Assembly: GCA_014584345.1 (NCBI GenBank)
Contig: JACTNB010000035.1
Span: 62,001 to 126,000, forward strand
DNA length: 64,000 nt
Source of the DNA: Planctomycetota bacterium
Lineage (GTDB): Bacteria; Planctomycetota; Planctomycetia; Planctomycetales; Planctomycetaceae
Direction: 5' to 3'
Every line of letters begins with the position of its first letter. Within the stretch, counting starts at the first letter, position 1. A program made the position numbers and the translations under genes. This document shows, piece after piece, positions 51,199-63,813 of this stretch. The notes beneath the pieces are model-generated. The model was not told where the DNA came from. It did no database searches and was given only the letters and a program-made list of their open reading frames with translations.

Positions 51199-52068
51199 AT
51201 GAAGGTTTATATGAACGGTCAACTTGTTCCTCGGGAACAGGCCGTAGTGAGTGTGTTTGATCATGGTTTACTGTATGGAGACGGTGTCTTCGAGGGCATC
51301 CGTGTGTACGGTAAACGAGTTTTCCTGCTGAAGGAGCATGTGGAGCGGCTTTACGAAAGCGCGCGCGCTATCCGGTTGGTAATTCCGATTTCTCAAGCAG
51401 AAATGGTCGCCGCAGTCGAACAGACCGTGGCCGCCAACCAGATTGGTGATGGCTATGTGCGACTGGTCATCACGCGGGGAGCCGGTTCGCTCGGCCTGGA
51501 TATCCGCAGGACGAGTCACCCGCAGGTAATCATCATTGCAGATACCATCAGCCTGTATCCTCGGGAATTGTACGAAACCGGCCTCAAACTGATCACGGCG
51601 AGTACGATCCGAAATCATCCCCAGGCTCTCAGCCCGCGGATCAAGTCGCTGAATTATCTGAATAACATCATGGCAAAAATCGAAGGGACCGATGCCGATT
51701 GCCTCGAAGCGCTGATGTTGAACCACAAGGGAGAAGTTTCCGAGTGCACCGGTGACAATATCTTCATCGTGAAGCATGGCATCATCAAAACGCCTCCCAC
51801 CGATGCCGGCATCCTGGAGGGAATCACACGCTATGCGGTGATTCGCCTGGCGCGGCAAGCAGGCTTGACGGTTCAGGAAGTTTCGCTCACCCGGCACGAC
51901 GTTTATGTCGCCGAGGAATGTTTTTTGACGGGCACGGCGGCAGAGGTCATTGCCGCGGTCAGCCTGGATGGACGCAGCATCGGTGCGGGTGTCCCCGGGC
52001 CGATTACCAAAGACCTGAAATCGCGGTTCGAAAAACTGACACGCGGGGAACTGACTCTCGATGCCTGA
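51199..52068 (+). CDS. ilvE: Branched-chain amino-acid aminotransferase
   Basis: A 289-aa PLP enzyme of fold type IV. The Schiff-base lysine is Lys149 in SPRIKSLNYLNNIMAK. Other motifs are FDHGLLYGDGVFEGIRVY, VRLVITRGAGSLGL, EALMLNHKGEVSECTGDNIF and ECFLTGTAAEVIA. It interconverts branched-chain amino acids with their keto acids; 3-methyl-2-oxobutanoate is the substrate of PanB, encoded about 300 nt downstream. D-alanine transaminase or aminodeoxychorismate lyase are alternatives in this fold but fit less well. Start 51199 has GAGCGGA upstream; a GTG at 51172 is in frame. Confidence 0.9.
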   Translation: MKVYMNGQLVPREQAVVSVFDHGLLYGDGVFEGIRVYGKRVFLLKEHVERLYESARAIRLVIPISQAEMVAAVEQTVAANQIGDGYVRLVITRGAGSLGLDIRRTSHPQVIIIADTISLYPRELYETGLKLITASTIRNHPQALSPRIKSLNYLNNIMAKIEGTDADCLEALMLNHKGEVSECTGDNIFIVKHGIIKTPPTDAGILEGITRYAVIRLARQAGLTVQEVSLTRHDVYVAEECFLTGTAAEVIAAVSLDGRSIGAGVPGPITKDLKSRFEKLTRGELTLDA

Positions 52069-52111
52069 GAGGCGGTTTTCCGGTCCCGCACAGGTACGCC
52101 AGCGCGTCGAA

Positions 52112-52147
52112 AAAGGCATGATCGACTACGCCGTCGATCATGCCTTT
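52112..52147. terminator. Perfect 15-bp hairpin between ilvE and panB
   Basis: Arms 52112-52126 and 52133-52147 pair perfectly around TACGCC. A weak T-run (TTT) ends the right arm, so it can act as a bidirectional terminator. Confidence 0.75.
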
Positions 52148-52373
52148 GCTGCCAGGAAACAAGTGCGGGCCAACTCCTGCTTCCCAGGCAGCACATTGTC
52201 ATCGCAAAGGGGATGCCAAACAGTAAGATTAAGTTTCAGAGGTTGTAACCTATTTTCTTGTAAACAGTTGTGGCTGATTTTCAGGGTAAGCCACAACCGG
52301 TGCCTTGCAGTGTGGATGAATTTGACACAGCAACAGTGTCTCATTCTGCTGCGCTCAGATGGAATGGCTCACG
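52148..52373. promoter_or_regulatory. panB leader with secondary hairpin
   Basis: The leader contains GTTGTGGCT at 52267-52275 pairing with AGCCACAAC at 52289-52297. It also has AGGTTGTAACCT at about 52239-52250. This could be a regulatory leader; no known riboswitch is recognised. Confidence 0.35.
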
Positions 52374-53165
52374 ATGAAACCAATCACCGTACCTGCGTTT
52401 GTCGCGGCAAAGTCGGCCGGCAGAAAGCTTTCCGTGCTGACCGCCTACGATTGCACCTGGGGGCAAATCGTCGATGAGGCGGGCGTGGATGCCGTTCTGG
52501 TGGGAGACACGCTGGGAATGGTCGTGCAGGGGAATAGCACGACACTTCCCGTGACACTGGACGAGATGATTTACCACGGTCGAATGGTCTGCCGGGGAGT
52601 GAGGCGGGCGCTGGTGATTGTAGATTTACCGTTTCTCAGTTATCAGGTGAGTCCCGAACAAGCCATTCAAAATGCGGGTCGGGTACTCAAGGAAACCGGA
52701 GCCAGTGCGGTTAAGCTGGAGGGGGGCGTTTCGCAGGCGCGGACAATTGCTGCCCTCGCGCAAGCCGATATCCCGGTGATGGCGCACGTCGGGTTCAAAC
52801 CCCAGTCCATCCGCAGCGTTGGCTCCATGGGCAAAATAATGCGGGACGAAGACGCCTTGCTGGCCGATGCCCGAGCCGCCCAGGCTGCGGGGGCGTTCTC
52901 CATCGTGCTGGAAATGGTGACCCGTTCCATTGCCGCGCGGATCACGAGCGAACTGGAGATCCCGACGATCGGCATTGGCGCCGGGCCCGAGTGCGACGGA
53001 CAGGTTCTGGTGCTGAACGACATGCTGGGTCTGACCGCCAATTTCAAGCCGAAGTTTCTGAAGCGGTTCACGGAGTTGCGTCAGCAGGCGGACGAGGCCA
53101 TTCGACAGTACGTTGCCGAGGTGCAAGCCGGCAGTTATCCCGGTCCCGGACATACGCACGAGTAA
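52374..53165 (+). CDS. panB: 3-methyl-2-oxobutanoate hydroxymethyltransferase
   Basis: A 263-aa enzyme that makes ketopantoate from 3-methyl-2-oxobutanoate, with methylene-tetrahydrofolate. Motifs are KLSVLTAYDCTWGQIVDEAGVD, VLVGDTLGMVVQG, MIYHGRMVCRGV, VKLEGG, VMAHVGFKPQSI and IPTIGIGAGPECDGQVLVLNDMLG. It belongs to pantothenate/coenzyme A synthesis. Start 52374 is preferred; ATG 52359 is also in frame. The mazG-like gene begins 15 nt after the stop. Confidence 0.94.
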   Translation: MKPITVPAFVAAKSAGRKLSVLTAYDCTWGQIVDEAGVDAVLVGDTLGMVVQGNSTTLPVTLDEMIYHGRMVCRGVRRALVIVDLPFLSYQVSPEQAIQNAGRVLKETGASAVKLEGGVSQARTIAALAQADIPVMAHVGFKPQSIRSVGSMGKIMRDEDALLADARAAQAAGAFSIVLEMVTRSIAARITSELEIPTIGIGAGPECDGQVLVLNDMLGLTANFKPKFLKRFTELRQQADEAIRQYVAEVQAGSYPGPGHTHE

Positions 53166-53179
53166 ACAGCGAGGGCGAA

Positions 53180-53509
53180 ATGGCGAACGACAATTCCGGA
53201 CCTGCTCCACTTTCCGTGGGGGAATTGCAACGCAGGATTCACTCGATGTTTGGTCACAAGGATCAACAGCGGGGAATCGATGGGACATTCATGTGGTTCA
53301 TGGAAGAAGTGGGCGAACTGGCGGGAGCCCTGCGGGCGCGGAATCAGGCCGAGTTGGAAGGAGAATTCGCCGATGTGCTGGCTTGGCTGGTGACATTGGC
53401 GAACCTGACGGGAATCGATCTGGAAGCCGCCATCGCCAGAAAATATTGCTTGGGATGTCCCCGGTGCGAGCAGCAGATTTGCGAGTGCAAGCTGACGGCC
53501 AAACCTTGA
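53180..53509 (+). CDS. MazG-like nucleotide pyrophosphohydrolase
   Basis: A 109-aa all-helical protein. The MazG-type pattern appears as FMWFMEEVGELAGALR and EGEFADVLAWLVTLANLTGIDLEAAIARKY, with the acidic residues that bind metal. The family hydrolyses nucleoside triphosphates to monophosphates, often as house-cleaning. A Cys-rich tail (CLGCPRCEQQICEC) may bind zinc, a feature not shared by all members. Start 53180 has GAGGG 5 nt upstream. It directly follows panB and may share its transcript. Confidence 0.88.
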   Translation: MANDNSGPAPLSVGELQRRIHSMFGHKDQQRGIDGTFMWFMEEVGELAGALRARNQAELEGEFADVLAWLVTLANLTGIDLEAAIARKYCLGCPRCEQQICECKLTAKP

Positions 53510-53569
53510 GCCGGTATCCCGCCCGCCCGTTCGTTTCTCGCGCGGTCAGGCAGTAGAGGGGGTCTCGCT

Positions 53570-54544
53570 TCAGACGCGGGCTGCCGCCGGTTGTTGAATG
53601 CCAAAGGATTTTGCCACCAGTTTTTCATTCAATTCCCCAAACCAGTGGACCCGCCCGGTTTCGATATTTTGAAAGACCACCTGGGCGGGACTGAACAGCA
53701 TGGGATCGATCTGGTAGAAGTCGCAATTGACTTCCTGGAAAATCTCGGCGAACGGTTTGCCGTAATCCTTGGAGACCGAGGAGGGAACCCGGGGGCCAAT
53801 CTCTTCGATCGAGGCGTCGTCCCCCGTGACGTATAACGTCACCCGGCCGCCGTAAAGGATGGAATCGTTGGTGCGCCCGATGGCGGTGATCAGATCCGCC
53901 GCGACCGGCGAGAGCGGGGCGGAACCCATGGCGCTCACCACGCGATGCACGTCAAAACCGAGTTCATGCAGTTTGTGGAGAGCCGTTTCGGCGGAACGGG
54001 CATTGATTTGCAGACTCCCGGCCATGCTGGAGGTGCTGGCGGCCAGAAGAATCAGGTTGCGAGGCTCGACACCCGCCTTCTGGGCGATTTCCCGGACGAT
54101 GCGGGAATCGGGTAGCGTTCCCGTTTCCAGAACGCCCACGCTGCAATAAAACTTTTCCACGTAGCCCAGTTGATGAAACAACTCCTCCCGTGCAGCCAAG
54201 GCTCGCATGGGCCCCGAGCCCATGGCAAAATAATTTTCAGACTTGATTTCCCATCCGGCGTATTGGCTGTACAGACAGGCCTGAACGGGAAAGTCGGTGA
54301 CTATTTGCACCATGGGCCAGTTAATGGACCCCACGGCTCCTATGCGGATACTGACATCGGCCATTCCCGAAGTACAGACACGGGCCAACAGAATCCCCGC
54401 AGCCAAGCTCCCCGTGGTGTTCACTCCGAAATCAAGTACTCGAGCACCACAATCGAGTTCTTTGACCGCAACCCGCATATCGTGGGGATTATCGAGCGTT
54501 TTGTCCACTAAATCCCAGGCGCGGGCATTCAGTATCGTGGCCAT
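53570..54544 (-). CDS. mch: Methenyltetrahydromethanopterin cyclohydrolase
   Basis: A 324-aa enzyme of the tetrahydromethanopterin C1 pathway; it interconverts methenyl- and formyl-H4MPT. Recognised segments are LNARAWDLVDKTLDNP, GVNTTGSLAAGILLARVCTSGMADVSI, ENYFAMGSGPMRALAAREELF, SGMAGSLQINARSAETALHKLHELGF-like text and YGGRVTLYVTG. In Planctomycetes this pathway serves formaldehyde or C1 oxidation. Other fae, mtd or fhc genes are not in the window. It is convergent with the mazG-like gene. Confidence 0.95.
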   Translation of the reverse strand: MATILNARAWDLVDKTLDNPHDMRVAVKELDCGARVLDFGVNTTGSLAAGILLARVCTSGMADVSIRIGAVGSINWPMVQIVTDFPVQACLYSQYAGWEIKSENYFAMGSGPMRALAAREELFHQLGYVEKFYCSVGVLETGTLPDSRIVREIAQKAGVEPRNLILLAASTSSMAGSLQINARSAETALHKLHELGFDVHRVVSAMGSAPLSPVAADLITAIGRTNDSILYGGRVTLYVTGDDASIEEIGPRVPSSVSKDYGKPFAEIFQEVNCDFYQIDPMLFSPAQVVFQNIETGRVHWFGELNEKLVAKSFGIQQPAAARV

Positions 54545-55233
54545 GAGGTTTACTCTTCTCGGCTCATGCTCGATCGACGGAAGTTCATCTCATCGCGAAC
54601 AAACGGGACTACAGACAGGTTTCCAGGGAGATCATTTCCATGGGAATTTGAAAAGGTTTTAACGAGTTTTCGGCTTTGTTGCACTCCAGCACCCGGATTT
54701 TCAACAAAAAGCCTGTGGGAACCATGGAAAGTGATTCCCCTTGGGGTCACTGTGAAGGGATGAAAACGGCCTTTGTTTCCCATTGCCTGACTCATCAGTT
54801 GCCCGAGACTTGCACCAGTCCCGCCGGTCCCGCTTGCCCTTGCTGCAAGAGGCTTTTGTACACTGAAATGGAAACATCCTCGCTCCGCGCCTACTGGGAG
54901 AGTCAGCCGGGTGCCTATACTCTTGAGCACTCTCCCCTGTTTGTTTATGTGCGCCAGTCGGGGGCGATTGAACTGCGATCCCTGCGGGAAGACGCCTGAG
55001 CGAGCCCCGCGTTCCGCCGTTCCCGAAGGGAAATTGTAGATCCTGCTTCTCAAGGAATCGACTTGACCGACAGTCGCGGTTCGGCGTAGTTTCTTATTCC
55101 TTCCCGTCCTGGCCATCGAACCCAAAGCTGGTTCCGACAGGTCCAAGATACGCGTCCCTTCCCAAAATTCCTCCCCGGTTGAGCGCATCGCCCTGTTGCG
55201 ATCACTCACCCTCATTCGCCACAGGTTCTGTCT
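54545..55233. other. Intergenic region mch-FlgI-like gene
   Basis: A 689-bp gap between divergent genes. The only possible gene is a weak 79-aa frame at 54760-54999. A short hairpin (about 54731-54752) lies just before it. Confidence 0.4.
54760..54999 (+). CDS. Possible small Cys-rich protein
   Basis: A 79-aa frame starting MKTAFVSHCLTHQLPE, with CPCC at residues 30-33. The upstream GAAGGG is too close to the ATG for a good ribosome site. The composition is protein-like (balanced, with one Cys-rich patch) but there is no recognised family. It may equally be a chance frame in the mch/FlgI-like promoter region. Confidence 0.3.
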   Translation: MKTAFVSHCLTHQLPETCTSPAGPACPCCKRLLYTEMETSSLRAYWESQPGAYTLEHSPLFVYVRQSGAIELRSLREDA

Positions 55234-57315
55234 ATGTCAATCCTTGCCCGAGTTTGGTGGCCCGCATTACGGGATGTCACGGAGCAGCAGGCCCGATCGA
55301 CAGTTACGTCCCTGGCGTGGCGGAGACGAACCCGTTCCGTGGTCGGATCGGGGCTGCCCTGGTTGCTCATGGTCTGTCTCGTTCCCGTTCTGGGGTGCCA
55401 GGATCTGGGGCTGACGGGGCTTTCGCTGGACCAATTGACATTCGAAACAAAAACGAAGGATAAGTCGAAGGAACGGTTCGATGAAGGGTTTGATCTGGAT
55501 GATCAAAAGGAAGTTCAGCCCCCCTTCATCGGCGATTACGTGACGGTCTCCGGGTTGAACCTGGTCACGCTGGAAGGGGTGGGCCTGGTGACGGGATTGG
55601 ACGGGACCGGCGGCGATCCCCCTCCCTCGCAGTTCCGCACGCAATTGCTCGACGATATGCGTCGGCGGGATATTCCCGATCCGAATCGGATCATCAGTTC
55701 GCCCTCGACGGCACTGGTCATCGTGCGGGCCTATTTACCGCCGCTGGTGCAACCGGGTGATCGCTTCGACGTGGAAATACGCGTCCCCGATGGCAGTACC
55801 GTCACCAGTCTGAATGGCGGTTGGCTGCTGGAATGCCGCCTGACGGAACGCGCCATTGTGCCGGGCAAGGGCATATTGGAAGGGAAGGAGCGAGCCCGGG
55901 CCGAAGGGCCGATTCTGGTTTCGACCGGGGAAGGATCCTCGAATAGCATGCTGCGGCGTGGACGCATCGTGGGTGGGGGCGTGGGTCTGGAATCCCGCGA
56001 TATGCAGTTGTTCTTAAAGAACGACATGCGCAGCGTCCGTAACTCGACCCGTATCGCCCAGCGCGTGGGAACACGTTTCTTCAGTTACGATCGTTACGGT
56101 CACCGGGAACCATTGGCCGAGGCCAAGACGGATCAGAAAATTATTTTAAGCATACACCCCCGCTACAAGGATAACTTTCCACGCTATGTGCAGGTGATCC
56201 AGAATATCGCCTTCCGCGAGACCGAAGTGGAACGCCAGGTGCGCATGGAGCGCTTGCAAAAGCTGTTACTGATTCCCGAGAAAGCCGAACTGGCTTCACT
56301 GCAACTGGAAGCAATCGGAAACGATGCCATCCCCATGCTAAAGTCTGGGTTGAAGGCGGATACCCTGGAATGTCGCTTTTACTCGGCCGTGGCGCTGGCC
56401 TATCTGGGCGAAGCAGATGGTCTGGAAGTGTTGTATGAAGCGGCCCGGGACGAGCCAGCCTTCCGCGTGTTTGCGTTGGCGGCGATGTCGAGTATCGACG
56501 AAGGAGAAACCTTCATGTACCTTAGGCAGTTGATGGACAACACCCTGATGGAAACCCGTTACGGAGCGTTTCGCTGCATGACCACGATCGACAAGCAGGA
56601 ACCCTTCGTGCGGGGCGAGTTGCTGAACAAGCAGTGTCGGCTGCATGTCCTGGATGTCGAAGGCGAACCGATGATTCATCTGACACATCGACAGAAGGCG
56701 GAAATAGTGTTGTTTGGTGCCCGTCAGGAGTTTCATACTCCCTTGGCATTGACCGCGGGGCCGCACATCATGGTCAATAGCACGCCGGGATCCAAGGAAG
56801 TCGTCGTGAGTCGTTATCGCGTTGGCGAACCCGACCAGCGCAAGGTGGTTTCGAACCGGATCTCCGACGTTCTTCGCGCGGCGGCAGAACTGGGGGCCAG
56901 TTACCCCGACCTGGCGCAGTTGCTGGTTCAGGCGGAGCGGCAGCAGAATCTGCCGGGCCAGATCGGGATCGACAAACTGCCGGAAGCCGGTCGTTACTAC
57001 GAGCGTCCCGCGCGTGAGCTGGACCAGAAACCGACTAAAAAGCGGATCGGTCGGGAAAATCTGGCTCCCAATCACTACACGAAGGGGGGCGGCTCCGAAG
57101 AAGAGGAACTGAAGCCGCTACTGGCGCCCACGTTGCCCGAAGAAGAATCCGTCGAAGAATCCGTCGAAGAACCTGCAGAGGCTGAACCCAATCCCCAGGA
57201 GGAAACGGCCAAATCCGCCAAGTGGAAGCCGATGAAATCGCTCCGGAATGCAGCCGATAAACTCGTCCCCCAGACACATGGAGAATTGGTCTATCCTGAA
57301 ATCCGCGAAGAATAA
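55234..57315 (+). CDS. Lipoprotein with FlgI-like (flagellar P-ring) domain and HEAT-like repeats
   Basis: A 693-aa protein. Residues 37-55 are a lipoprotein signal ending LVPVLGC (Cys55). The middle (about 95-330) resembles the flagellar P-ring protein FlgI: GLNLVTLEGVGLVTGLDGTGG, SSPSTALVIVRAYLPPLVQPGDRFDVEIRVP and TSLNGGWLLECRL. Residues about 350-470 carry HEAT/Armadillo-like helices (FYSAVALAYLGEADGLEVLY, FRVFALAAMSSIDEGETF). The C-terminus is Glu/Pro-rich. The family occurs widely in Planctomycetes apart from flagellar loci, so a P-ring role is doubtful. It is followed by smc 80 nt downstream. Confidence 0.85.
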   Translation: MSILARVWWPALRDVTEQQARSTVTSLAWRRRTRSVVGSGLPWLLMVCLVPVLGCQDLGLTGLSLDQLTFETKTKDKSKERFDEGFDLDDQKEVQPPFIGDYVTVSGLNLVTLEGVGLVTGLDGTGGDPPPSQFRTQLLDDMRRRDIPDPNRIISSPSTALVIVRAYLPPLVQPGDRFDVEIRVPDGSTVTSLNGGWLLECRLTERAIVPGKGILEGKERARAEGPILVSTGEGSSNSMLRRGRIVGGGVGLESRDMQLFLKNDMRSVRNSTRIAQRVGTRFFSYDRYGHREPLAEAKTDQKIILSIHPRYKDNFPRYVQVIQNIAFRETEVERQVRMERLQKLLLIPEKAELASLQLEAIGNDAIPMLKSGLKADTLECRFYSAVALAYLGEADGLEVLYEAARDEPAFRVFALAAMSSIDEGETFMYLRQLMDNTLMETRYGAFRCMTTIDKQEPFVRGELLNKQCRLHVLDVEGEPMIHLTHRQKAEIVLFGARQEFHTPLALTAGPHIMVNSTPGSKEVVVSRYRVGEPDQRKVVSNRISDVLRAAAELGASYPDLAQLLVQAERQQNLPGQIGIDKLPEAGRYYERPARELDQKPTKKRIGRENLAPNHYTKGGGSEEEELKPLLAPTLPEEESVEESVEEPAEAEPNPQEETAKSAKWKPMKSLRNAADKLVPQTHGELVYPEIREE

Positions 57316-57395
57316 TTGCCGGGCGCGCACGCAGAGTCCCTGCGCACCGGTGCCGCAGCCTAAATTTCACGTCAGAAATTGTTGACCCCCCGACC

Positions 57396-61235
<3,840 letters not shown>

Positions 61236-61348
61236 AAGGGGAAGTCAATGCCCCGCTAGCAGTGGAGGCCGGCGCCCTTTGTGTCTCGGCGGGGTCTTGA
61301 GCTTGAGGCGAAACCGCGCTCAGGCCGTTGCCTGATTGTCGGGATAAA

Positions 61349-63421
61349 CTACCAGCCCGAAACGATGCCCTTGATGGAGTTGAGATTGCCGTTGATGCGT
61401 CCCAATATTGCATTTCCGTCTCTGGCAATGGCGTTGGCTTCGTAGGCCACCTGAAGTTGCTCGCGGGCCACCGCCAGTTGTTCCCGCTGGATATGCTCGA
61501 TGCGGGTGAGAATTTCGTTGCGTTCCTTTTGAATCTTCAGCATCTGGGCCCGGTAGTCGTCTCGATCCCTGGCATCCTGTGTTCGCGAAGCGGCCTGGGT
61601 ACGGTTGAAGTCTGTTTCTTCCGTGAGAATTTTCCATAAACGTTCGGCCACGACGATATTTTTTTGTCTCAAGGCATCCCGCCATTGGACATAAAAGCCG
61701 TTGGCGATCTGCTCCAGTTTCTTATCGGGGTCGCTGGCATGTTCAATTTCAAAGCGTGCCCTCTCCAGTTCCAGGTCGTAGGCATTCTGAAATGCCTGGG
61801 CGGATTGCAAGGCCCCTGGAAATGCATGGCAAAACTTGTCGAATCCTTCAATGCTGGCCTCCTGACAGACTTTCGTGAATGCCAGTTCGTGAATTCTCAG
61901 AATCGCCAGGTCACGGGCAGGCGTGCCTGGATCGTTTTCCTGAAAGCGGAAGTACTTCTCAAACTCATCCCCCTGGATCGCGTGGAGGTGCAGTAACTGC
62001 ATGGATCCGTGCTGATTCAGATAATGAGCAGGATTCCCTTGCAGATAGGCTTGGACTCCCTGTGGATCCTGCCGGGAAGTTGCAACTGCCAATTGCAGCG
62101 TTGGCTTGAGATTGTCGATGAGCGTGCAGCGGGGGGCACGGTTGACCGCGGCCACGAGTGTTTGCAGCTTTTCGGGGGCAGCCGTATCGGAAAAAGAAAT
62201 GTCTCTGAGTGACTGCTGCCAGGCGGTGGACAATTTGCTGTCGAGATGAATCGCAGCTTGGCGTTCATCAAAGATCATGCCGATCCGGGCGAGCTTTTCA
62301 TTGGCCTGGCTCAGGGCGGCGGGACCATTGGTGATCTGGATTAGGGTATCTGCCGGGAGTTGTGGTTCCTGCAGTTTCTGCATCATGAACTCCACATTCC
62401 TGTTTACGCTGTGCTCAACAGTGGTGGAGGTCATTTTGCCTGTCTTGAGTTCCAGCCAGCCGTATGATGCGAATCCCTGGAATTGAGGTGTGCGTTGTTG
62501 CTCGCGAACATTGATAAACTGAAATTGCTGTACGATCTGTCCCTGCTTGCGATGTGTTGTAACACTGCGGTAGCGGCCCTTGTCTTCCCCTTTTTTCCAT
62601 TCCGTGACTTTACGGAAATTGCCAGATTTGAGATCGATATGCCAGAGTTCAAAAAACAAGCCACCATTTGTAACCAAGAGCGCCAGCGTGTTTTCGTCTA
62701 TCAGAAACGGGCTGCCGTGATCGAGGCGACCTGAATATATTCGGGGATGAATCGTGCGCGAGGCATTGATCCAATCGGAAGGCAAGGATTGCAGGTTGAA
62801 ATCCGTAAGTTTATCGTAGAGTACCGATTCCCGCTGGGGGGCGTTCTCGCGTATTTTTGTTGCGAGTTCGGATTTAAAGTTAGCCGATAGCCAGGCTTCT
62901 CTTTCCTGTTGTAGCTGGATTTCCCTTTTCTCGGCCGCGTCAATCTCCGCTTCTTGTCTCAACTCTTGCGTGATGGTGCGCGTGGCTTCATCATCGGCCT
63001 TGCGGAAGTAGGTGACCCCGATAAAACCTATCACAACCGTCAACATCACCACCGCGAAGCCTACCAGCGCGACGCCGCCCCCAATAATCCAGTACAGCAT
63101 GCGGTGAGAGCCTGACTGCGAGGCCTGGGGCGTTTGCAGCGGAACCGTTTCGGCATGCGGAGGTTGAACTTCGACAGGTGGGGGAGGGATCGTCGGTTGG
63201 GCTTCGGCCGCGACTGGCTCCGTGGCGTCAATGGAGGGTCGTGTTGCCCCGGGGGAGATCAGACCTTGAACCTGAGACGCCAACACCCAGGCACCCGTCT
63301 CTCCCTTGCGAATCAGAGTCTGCTCGCCGATCTGGCCCTGACTGGCCATTGCTTTCAAGCCTGCTGCCCCGATTGGTCCAATGACGTTTTCACCAATTAA
63401 CGCGTACCAGTTCGTTGCCAT
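61349..63421 (-). CDS. GYF_2-like N-terminal domain membrane protein
   Basis: A 690-aa protein. The N-terminus (about 1-55) MATNWYALIGENVIGPIGAAGLKAMASQGQ is a GYF_2/DUF4339-like domain often found in planctomycete membrane proteins. A Pro-rich linker follows, then one membrane helix (YWIIGGGVALVGFAVVMLTVVIGFIGVTYF, about 107-137). The large soluble remainder includes helical regions. The last 100 residues form a predicted coiled coil (RAQMLKIQKERNEILTRIEHIQREQLAVAREQL). Start 63421 follows from the domain; the frame extends to 63505. Function unknown; likely a scaffold or envelope protein. It is convergent to smc. Confidence 0.8.
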   Translation of the reverse strand: MATNWYALIGENVIGPIGAAGLKAMASQGQIGEQTLIRKGETGAWVLASQVQGLISPGATRPSIDATEPVAAEAQPTIPPPPVEVQPPHAETVPLQTPQASQSGSHRMLYWIIGGGVALVGFAVVMLTVVIGFIGVTYFRKADDEATRTITQELRQEAEIDAAEKREIQLQQEREAWLSANFKSELATKIRENAPQRESVLYDKLTDFNLQSLPSDWINASRTIHPRIYSGRLDHGSPFLIDENTLALLVTNGGLFFELWHIDLKSGNFRKVTEWKKGEDKGRYRSVTTHRKQGQIVQQFQFINVREQQRTPQFQGFASYGWLELKTGKMTSTTVEHSVNRNVEFMMQKLQEPQLPADTLIQITNGPAALSQANEKLARIGMIFDERQAAIHLDSKLSTAWQQSLRDISFSDTAAPEKLQTLVAAVNRAPRCTLIDNLKPTLQLAVATSRQDPQGVQAYLQGNPAHYLNQHGSMQLLHLHAIQGDEFEKYFRFQENDPGTPARDLAILRIHELAFTKVCQEASIEGFDKFCHAFPGALQSAQAFQNAYDLELERARFEIEHASDPDKKLEQIANGFYVQWRDALRQKNIVVAERLWKILTEETDFNRTQAASRTQDARDRDDYRAQMLKIQKERNEILTRIEHIQREQLAVAREQLQVAYEANAIARDGNAILGRINGNLNSIKGIVSGW

Positions 63422-63668
63422 GATGTTATCCTCATGCTGAGTGCGCAGGTTGGCAGACAGGAGGGCCACCGAGTGAATCGCACTGGATAACGGGGATTGG
63501 GACAACCACTCAACGAACGTGTCCCGGGGAGTACACCGAAATTCAGGTCAAGTGCCCATTCAGGAAACGTATACAATAAGCTTGTGGGGGAGTCGATCAA
63601 GCTTAAAGCTAAGGGGAACGACGTTGCCGAGTGAAGTTTTTCTCGGCCAGAAGGGGAAATGCGGAAAT

Positions 63669-63699
63669 CCTCGGTGTTTTTTGCGTAAAAACACCGAGG
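63669..63699. terminator. Terminator-like hairpin downstream of speA
   Basis: A perfect 13-bp stem (CCTCGGTGTTTTT / AAAAACACCGAGG) lies 115 nt after the speA stop. The stem has its own T- and A-runs. The stretch 63422-63813 otherwise holds no gene. Confidence 0.65.
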
Positions 63700-63813
63700 G
63701 AAGATCAGCGCGTGTCGACCGGGCGAGAAGGTTGGAAGAGAAGTCGATCACCTGGAAGCATGGGCTCCTGCACGTCCCGGTGAAATGGACCGCGCATCGG
63801 CCCTCTCCGCGGT

